Part shown: in pieces, positions 1-5,880 of the stretch
How the letters are laid out: each line of letters begins with the position of its first letter
How positions within the stretch are numbered: position 1 is the stretch's first letter
DNA from: Thermoleophilia bacterium
Lineage (GTDB): Bacteria > Actinomycetota > Thermoleophilia > Gaiellales > SKUG01
NCBI GenBank assembly: GCA_025964405.1
Contig: JAOPYW010000335.1
Span: 1 to 5,880 of the forward strand
DNA length: 5,880 bases
Direction of reading: 5' to 3'
The notes under the pieces: generated by a model
Seen by the model: only the letters and a program-made list of their open reading frames with translations
Told to the model about the DNA's origin: nothing
Databases searched by the model: none
Program-made: the position numbers and the translations under genes

Positions 1-1434
1 CTCAACCTCGTGATCGCGCTCGCGCTCGGGCTCGGTGTCGACTACGCGCTGCTCATCGTCACGCGCTGGCGGGAGGTCCGCTACGACGCCGGAAGCGCGG
101 CCGACGCCTCGCGCCGCACGCTCCGCCTGGTGGCGCCCACGGTCGTCAGCTCCGCGCTCTCGGTCGCGGCCGCGATGGGGGCGCTGCTCGCCTTCCCGAT
201 GCTCTTCCTGCGCTCGATGGCCATCGGTGGCATCGTCTGCGCGCTCCTCGCCGGCGTGATGGCGCTCGTCTTCGTGCCGGCCGCCCTGGCGCTCCTCGGG
301 GATCGGCTCGACGCCGGGGTGCCGCAGCGACTCCGCATCGCACCGGGCACGGTGGGTGGGAGCCGCGTCTGGGGCATGCTCGCGCACGTCGTCATGCGCC
401 GCCCCCTGGTCGTGGCGCTCGCGACGTCGGCACTGCTCCTCGCGATCGCCGCCCCGGCGCTGCACATCAAGTTCGGCGGCGTCGACGCGACCGCCGTGAC
501 GCCCGGCACCGAGATCCGCAACGTCGACGACGCACTGCGTACGCAGTTCACGGGCATCACGGTCGCCGGCATGCGCGTCGTGGTGCGTACCGACGCACAG
601 GGCGCGGTGGCGCCCCCGACGCTCGCCGCGATCGAGCGGGTGGCCGCGGCCTCGGGCATCGCGCTCCCCCTGCAGGTGCCGCAGCCGGCCGGGGAGGGGC
701 TCGCCCTCGTCGAGGTGCCGGTGACGGGCGACCCGCAGCGTGCAGCCGCGAACCGCCTGCTGGCCCAACTGCGCGGCATCGACCGCGCCGACGTCGTGGG
801 CGTCACGGGGGAGACCGCGCGCATCCACGACGCACTCGCGAGCCTGCGCCAGCACGCCCCGTGGGCGGTGCTCGTCGCCGGGTTGACCACGCTCGTCTTC
901 GTCTTCCTGTTCACGGGTTCGGTGCTGCTCCCCATCAAGACCGTGGTCATGAACGCACTCGGTGCGTGCGCCGCGTTCGGGGTGCTCGTGTTCGTGTTCC
1001 AGGAGGGGCGCTTCGAGGGACTGCTCGACTACAGCTCGCCGGGCTCGATCGAGAGCTCGCAGCCGATCCTGCTGGCGGCCGTCGCGTTCGGGCTCGCCAC
1101 CGACTACGGCCTCATCCTGCTCGGACGCATTCGCGAGGAGCGGCTTCGCTACGGGGTGACCGAGCGTGAGGCGATCGCGACGGGCCTGACGCGCACCGGG
1201 CGCATGGTGTCGTCGGCCGCCCTGCTGCTGTCGATCGCACTCGGCGCCTTCGCGACGAGCGACGTCGTGTTCATCAAGGAACTCGGCGTCGGCATCGTCG
1301 TCGCGGTGGTGCTCGATGCAACCGTCGTGCGCGGGCTACTCGTGCCCAGCCTCATGGCGCTGTTCGGCAAGTGGAACTGGTGGGCGCCCGCGCCCCTGCG
1401 CCGCTTCCACGAACGGTTCGGGCTCCGCGACTGA
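1..1434 (+). CDS. MMPL/RND-family membrane transporter, C-terminal part (5' end outside window)
   Basis: The frame is open from base 1 and ends at TGA 1432-1434, giving 477 visible residues. A GTG at 10 lies inside a transmembrane helix and is not the true start. Actinobacterial MMPL proteins of this type are usually about 700-750 residues, so roughly 230-270 are missing upstream. The visible part opens in the first transmembrane bundle with GLGVDYALL (D14-Y15), and an equivalent GLATDYGLIL (D368-Y369) lies in the second bundle. These paired Asp-Tyr motifs are the proton-relay residues of MmpL3-type RND pumps. Between them are helices at about 45-97, a helix at about 133-154, and a soluble extracytoplasmic porter domain at about 155-285. 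More helices follow at about 286-305, 312-333, 352-374, 400-416 and 425-456. The protein ends in a short basic and tryptophan-rich cytoplasmic tail. It probably exports a lipid or hydrophobic compound using proton motive force; the substrate cannot be inferred. It converges on the PsiE-like gene. Confidence 0.93.
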   Translation, partial: LNLVIALALGLGVDYALLIVTRWREVRYDAGSAADASRRTLRLVAPTVVSSALSVAAAMGALLAFPMLFLRSMAIGGIVCALLAGVMALVFVPAALALLGDRLDAGVPQRLRIAPGTVGGSRVWGMLAHVVMRRPLVVALATSALLLAIAAPALHIKFGGVDATAVTPGTEIRNVDDALRTQFTGITVAGMRVVVRTDAQGAVAPPTLAAIERVAAASGIALPLQVPQPAGEGLALVEVPVTGDPQRAAANRLLAQLRGIDRADVVGVTGETARIHDALASLRQHAPWAVLVAGLTTLVFVFLFTGSVLLPIKTVVMNALGACAAFGVLVFVFQEGRFEGLLDYSSPGSIESSQPILLAAVAFGLATDYGLILLGRIREERLRYGVTEREAIATGLTRTGRMVSSAALLLSIALGAFATSDVVFIKELGVGIVVAVVLDATVVRGLLVPSLMALFGKWNWWAPAPLRRFHERFGLRD

Positions 1435-1442
1435 CTTCGGGA

Positions 1443-1456
1443 GCGCCCTCAGGCGC
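1443..1456. terminator. Possible short bidirectional hairpin between convergent genes
   Basis: GCGCC (1443-1447) pairs with GGCGC (1452-1456) across a CTCA loop. The hairpin lies in the 14-bp gap between the MMPL gene and the PsiE-like gene and runs over the stop codon of the latter. The stem is only 5 bp and no T-tract follows on either strand, so it is at best a weak terminator. Such stems are common by chance in GC-rich DNA. Confidence 0.2.
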
Positions 1457-1964
1457 CTGCGGTCTCGTCGGGTTCGAAGGCCGCGATGCGCGAGCGGCGC
1501 AGGAGCACCAGCGCGATCACGAGCGTGAGCGAGACGAGCGTATTGACGCCGAGCTCGAGGAGCAGGCGGTCGAACTCGTGGTCGTCCATGCTCCCGCCCA
1601 GGGTGAGCGCGGAACCCACCGTGAGGATGTGGCGCACGGCCGAGATGATGCCGATGGCGATGAACGGCATGAGCTGGAAGGTGCCATGCGTGAAGTGCGC
1701 GACGACCGTGCGCAGGATCTCCATGAGGATGATCACGAACAGCACGCCGTTGACGGCGTAAGTCACCGACAGGGCGAAGGCCTGATCGCTCCGGAAGAAC
1801 TCGGCGAGCGTGTCGACGAGCACCGCGATCGACAGGCCCAGCAGGATGAGCGCGATGGCCACGTGCACGAGGTCGTCGACCCCGTGGATGCTGCGCAGCA
1901 ACCACCGCGGGGCGAGGGGTCGGCGTTCGCCGTGGGCGGTCAGTGTGTGGATCTCGTCGGCCAT
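1449..1964 (-). CDS. PsiE-like four-helix membrane protein
   Basis: This gene encodes 171 residues with ATG at 1964-1962 and TGA at 1451-1449. The start is fixed by a strong GGGGAGA ribosome binding site at 1978-1972, 7 nt upstream of the ATG. The open frame extends much further upstream, but that part is only antisense to clpC. A charged N-terminus (residues 1-28) is followed by four hydrophobic helices at about 31-52, 68-90, 96-118 and 136-156, then a short arginine-containing cytoplasmic tail. The spacing, the acidic residue after helix 2 (MEILRTVV), the FIAIGIISAVRHIL segment in helix 3 and the overall size match the phosphate-starvation-inducible PsiE family. E. coli PsiE has 136 residues, so this one has a longer N-terminus. 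The biochemical role of PsiE is unknown, and no Pho box is evident here. The gene is divergent from clpC and converges on the MMPL transporter. Family assignment is from recognised pattern only. Confidence 0.85.
   Translation of the reverse strand: MADEIHTLTAHGERRPLAPRWLLRSIHGVDDLVHVAIALILLGLSIAVLVDTLAEFFRSDQAFALSVTYAVNGVLFVIILMEILRTVVAHFTHGTFQLMPFIAIGIISAVRHILTVGSALTLGGSMDDHEFDRLLLELGVNTLVSLTLVIALVLLRRSRIAAFEPDETAGA
1925..1938 (+). promoter_or_regulatory. Candidate ClgR-type operator (GTTCGC-N5-GCG)
   Basis: The sequence has GTTCGC at 1925-1930, five bases, then GCG at 1936-1938. This fits the motif I recall for ClgR, the activator of clp genes in Streptomyces. It is the only full match I found on either strand. 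It lies inside the first codons of the PsiE-like gene, about 310 bp upstream of the clpC start and well upstream of the candidate clpC -10. That distance is long for a ClgR activator site, and GC-rich coding DNA makes chance matches plausible. Confidence 0.2.
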
Positions 1965-2023
1965 GAGCCCGTCTCCCCAGAGCGGGGCCGTCGCGAACCT
2001 TCGATCGACGCTGGAACTGGAAA

Positions 2024-2049
2024 TACCGTCGTGTTTCCGCCCCGATTCC
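2024..2049 (-). promoter_or_regulatory. Weak ECF-type (SigR/SigH-like) promoter candidate for the PsiE-like gene
   Basis: On the minus strand GGAAT (2049-2045) is followed after exactly 18 bases by GTA (2026-2024). Actinobacterial redox/heat ECF sigma factors of the SigR/SigH group recognise GGAAT-N18-GTT, so this misses one core base at the -10. It would leave a leader of about 50 nt before the PsiE-like ATG. It may well be a chance match. Confidence 0.18.
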
Positions 2050-2091
2050 GTAGGGCGTCCGATCGAGAAAACAAACAGGCCGCATACCGGT

Positions 2092-2119
2092 TTCACGGAT
2101 TTGACGGCGGGGGTATGGT
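2092..2119 (+). promoter_or_regulatory. Candidate vegetative promoter for clpC
   Basis: TATGGT (2114-2119) fits the actinobacterial -10 pattern TANNNT. TTCACG (2092-2097) lies 16 bp upstream and matches 4 of 6 bases of the -35 consensus TTGACA. Transcription would start near 2126, giving a clpC leader of about 120 nt. A better -35-like hexamer, TTGACG at 2101-2106, has no convincing -10 at 17-18 bp, so the exact promoter is uncertain. Confidence 0.35.
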
Positions 2120-2236
2120 GCCAGTACGGACCTCGAGAGAGGCCCGTGTTCAAGGGACGACCGGAACATGTCGTTGCACTACTCAGGGACAGGGCCAATA
2201 CCGGCGTTGTCACTGCACCCGTACGAGACGGGGGAT

Positions 2237-2243
2237 GGGAGGA
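2237..2243 (+). promoter_or_regulatory. Ribosome binding site that fixes the clpC start
   Basis: GGGAGGA at 2237-2243 lies 3 nt before the GTG at 2247; its core GGAGG (2238-2242) leaves 4 nt. An in-frame ATG at 2235-2237 would overlap this Shine-Dalgarno sequence and add MGGT to a protein family that normally begins MFERFT. The GTG is therefore the better start. Confidence 0.8.
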
Positions 2244-2246
2244 ACC

Positions 2247-4808
<2,562 letters not shown>

Positions 4809-4850
4809 TCAGGTCTTCGGAGCCCGCTCGGGCGCCACACGAATGCACGA

Positions 4851-4878
4851 CGACGGGCGGCCTTCGGGTCGCCCGTCG
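4851..4878 (+). terminator. GC-rich TTCG-loop hairpin terminator after clpC
   Basis: The arms at 4851-4862 (CGACGGGCGGCC) and 4867-4878 (GGTCGCCCGTCG) form a 12-bp stem with one G-U wobble, closed by a C(TTCG)G tetraloop at 4863-4866, an exceptionally stable loop. It begins 42 bp after the clpC stop. The following bases, CGTCTTCC, give only a poor T-tract, as is common for actinobacterial intrinsic terminators. A smaller GCCC-GCTC-GGGC hairpin lies at 4822-4833, just after the stop codon. Confidence 0.8.
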
Positions 4879-4983
4879 CGTCTTCCGGGGGAGCGGCGCG
4901 CGTGCAACGCCCGCTGGTCGTAGCCCGACATACGGGGAGACGCGAACCTCGGGACGGGTGCGCGCACAGGGACGGGACTCCCC

Positions 4984-5400
4984 ATGCAGGTTCAGCAGCA
5001 GCATCGCGTACGTGACACCGCGATCCGTGTGGGTGCAGGCGCGGTCGTCGGAGGCGCGTTGTTCAGCCTCGGTGGCAAGCTGCCGGCGGCGCTCATCGGC
5101 GTCGGCATCGGTGGCGCAGCCGGCCTCGCAGGCTCCGTCGTCGGCGGCAGGACGGAGGTCGGCATCGGCATCGGCGCCGTGACCGGCATCGGCGCGGGCG
5201 TCGCGCTCTCCCGCTTCATCAAGCAGATCCCCGCCATCAAGAGCACCACGGCGGCCGTGACGGTCGCGGGTGTCGCGGGCCTGCTCGCCGGGTGCGGAGC
5301 CGCGATGGCGATCGGATTGATGTTCCCGCCCGATGCTGGCGAGGGCGCACGGATCATGGCCCCCGCCGCACCGGACTCGTCGCGGCGCGCGACGACCTAG
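4984..5400 (+). CDS. Glycine-rich hydrophobic protein of unknown function (glycine-zipper-like)
   Basis: The product is 138 residues, ATG at 4984, TAG at 5398-5400. No upstream in-frame start is available nearby. The Shine-Dalgarno is poor (GGGAC at 4969-4973), so the start is less secure than the frame, which shows strong G/C third positions. I do not recognise a named family. After a short polar N-terminus rich in Gln and Arg (1-15) come three glycine-rich hydrophobic stretches, at about 16-30, 34-55 and 58-76, with repeated GxG and GxxxG spacing. A basic linker (RFIKQIPAIK, 77-86) follows, then a longer hydrophobic helix at about 88-113 and a polar C-terminus. Glycine-zipper membrane proteins look like this, so membrane insertion or oligomerisation is plausible, but function is unknown. 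The 5' flank (4879-4983) has no promoter I would call. It is separated from clpC by a terminator and converges on an MFS gene. Confidence 0.72.
   Translation: MQVQQQHRVRDTAIRVGAGAVVGGALFSLGGKLPAALIGVGIGGAAGLAGSVVGGRTEVGIGIGAVTGIGAGVALSRFIKQIPAIKSTTAAVTVAGVAGLLAGCGAAMAIGLMFPPDAGEGARIMAPAAPDSSRRATT
5161..5190 (+). repeat. GGCATC short repeats encoding Gly-Ile units
   Basis: GGCATC occurs at 5161-5166 and 5167-5172 in tandem and again at 5185-5190, with a further copy at 5104-5109. All are in frame and encode Gly-Ile pairs within the glycine-rich stretches of the small membrane protein. The repetition probably reflects the protein's composition, though such tracts can change length by slippage. 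Confidence 0.45.
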
Positions 5401-5880
5401 CGCGCACGCACCACCGACGCCGGCTCGCGAACCTCGGCCTGCGGCTGCGCGCCAAGCTCCCCCGACGTGAGCGACGCGACCTCGGCCGCGAGCGCCTCGT
5501 CTGCGAGGGCCTGCTCCTCACGCGCGAGTTCACGCGCGAAGAGCTGGAAACCGGCTGCTGCGACGACGCACCAGGCGCCGCCGAACACGTAGGCCGTGCC
5601 CGGAGACGTGATCCCGACGAACGACGCGGCGAGCGCGAGGTTCATGCCGAAGACCGCGCTCATGAGCCCGGAGTAGGCGGCCATGACGCGGGCGCGGATG
5701 GCATCCTCGATGCGCGACTGCATGATCGTGGTCTCGGCGACCTCGGCGAACGCCATCGAACAGCCGCCCACGAACATGAGCACGAGCACTCCGCTGAACC
5801 ACGGCACGAGACCCGTGGCCGCGAACAGGCCGCCGCAGACGAGCGCGTTGGTCGCCAGGGTGCGCGCACCCGTGGCGCCG
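5397..5880 (-). CDS. MFS transporter, C-terminal part (5' end outside window)
   Basis: The frame is open on the minus strand from the window edge to TAG at 5399-5397, with 160 residues visible. A GTG at 5807 is internal to a continuing membrane protein and is not the start. Four hydrophobic helices are visible, at about 8-25, 28-50, 66-92 and 95-115, consistent with TM9-TM12 of a 12-helix major facilitator. Between the second and third, TIMQSRIEDAIRARVMAAYS matches the conserved cytoplasmic loop of the MFS_3/DHA3 group, usually seen as Q..VPDE.RGRV in drug and enterobactin exporters. A polar, Ala/Glu-rich cytoplasmic tail of about 45 residues (115-160) ends the protein. It is probably a proton-driven efflux pump; the substrate cannot be judged. 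It converges on the glycine-rich protein gene, with overlapping stop codons and no separate terminator. Confidence 0.88.
   Translation of the reverse strand, partial: GATGARTLATNALVCGGLFAATGLVPWFSGVLVLMFVGGCSMAFAEVAETTIMQSRIEDAIRARVMAAYSGLMSAVFGMNLALAASFVGITSPGTAYVFGGAWCVVAAAGFQLFARELAREEQALADEALAAEVASLTSGELGAQPQAEVREPASVVRAR

Larger units (their letters stand above)
1965..2246. promoter_or_regulatory. Divergent intergenic region between the PsiE-like gene and clpC
   Basis: This 282-bp region is visibly less GC-rich than its flanks, with an A-rich patch around 2067-2077, and should hold promoters for both genes. I see no CIRCE element (TTAGCACTC inverted repeat) and no HAIR element (CTTGAGT inverted repeat), so HrcA or HspR control is not supported. 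The hexamer ATACCG occurs three times on the + strand, at 2023, 2084 and 2198. A small inverted repeat, CCTC-GAGA-GAGG, sits at 2131-2142. CGCCC (2038-2042) and GGGCG (2053-2057) form another weak inverted repeat. The lsr2 gene often found just upstream of clpC in actinobacteria is absent here. Confidence 0.6.

Noticed and set aside
81..950. 289-codon minus-strand open frame inside the MMPL gene
   Set aside because: The Ser/Ala/Arg/Thr-rich product lacks any recognisable domain, while the + strand encodes clear MMPL helices and Asp-Tyr motifs.
1965..2246. CIRCE or HAIR heat-shock operators upstream of clpC
   Set aside because: I looked for the characteristic inverted repeats in this region and found neither.
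5284..5295. LLAGC, a lipobox-like motif with Cys104 in the glycine-rich protein
   Set aside because: A lipoprotein signal must be at the N-terminus. No in-frame ATG, GTG or TTG precedes the basic segment closely enough to make this a signal peptide, so the match is coincidental.
4992..5357. 121-codon minus-strand open frame opposite the glycine-rich protein
   Set aside because: It is a Pro/Ala/Thr-rich shadow of the Gly/Ala-rich + strand gene, whose frame has the better third-position G/C pattern and hydrophobic helices.

Overview
This window looks like chromosomal DNA from a high-GC actinobacterium. The evidence is strong G/C bias at third codon positions, GTG starts, GGAGG-type ribosome binding sites, an actinobacterial-type MMPL transporter and a ClpC very close to mycobacterial and other actinobacterial ClpC. 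A member of the Micrococcales (for example Microbacteriaceae) would fit, but that is inference. Every gene looks intact within what is visible. There is no sign of mobile elements, CRISPR, RNA genes or horizontal transfer.

Layout: (1) 1-1434, + strand, the C-terminal part of an MMPL/RND-family membrane transporter that begins upstream of the window. (2) 1449-1964, - strand, a 171-residue four-helix membrane protein of the PsiE type, converging on the transporter with a 14-bp gap. (3) 1965-2246, a 282-bp divergent intergenic region with candidate promoters for the PsiE-like gene and clpC. (4) 2247-4808, + strand, a complete clpC encoding an 853-residue AAA+ unfoldase, followed by a GC-rich hairpin terminator with a TTCG loop at 4851-4878. 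(5) 4984-5400, + strand, a 138-residue glycine-rich hydrophobic protein of unknown function. (6) 5397-5880, - strand, the C-terminal part of an MFS transporter running off the right edge; its stop codon overlaps the stop of gene 5 in a shared CTAG.

The only well-understood system here is ClpC, the regulatory ATPase that feeds unfolded substrates to the ClpP protease. The other genes are membrane proteins that look independently transcribed: convergent or divergent pairs, with no multi-gene operon visible. I found no convincing undescribed system. The items most worth a second look are the glycine-zipper-like protein, a ClgR-type operator match inside the start of the PsiE-like gene, the CTAG stop overlap, and the ClpC N-terminal pocket and C-terminal tail.
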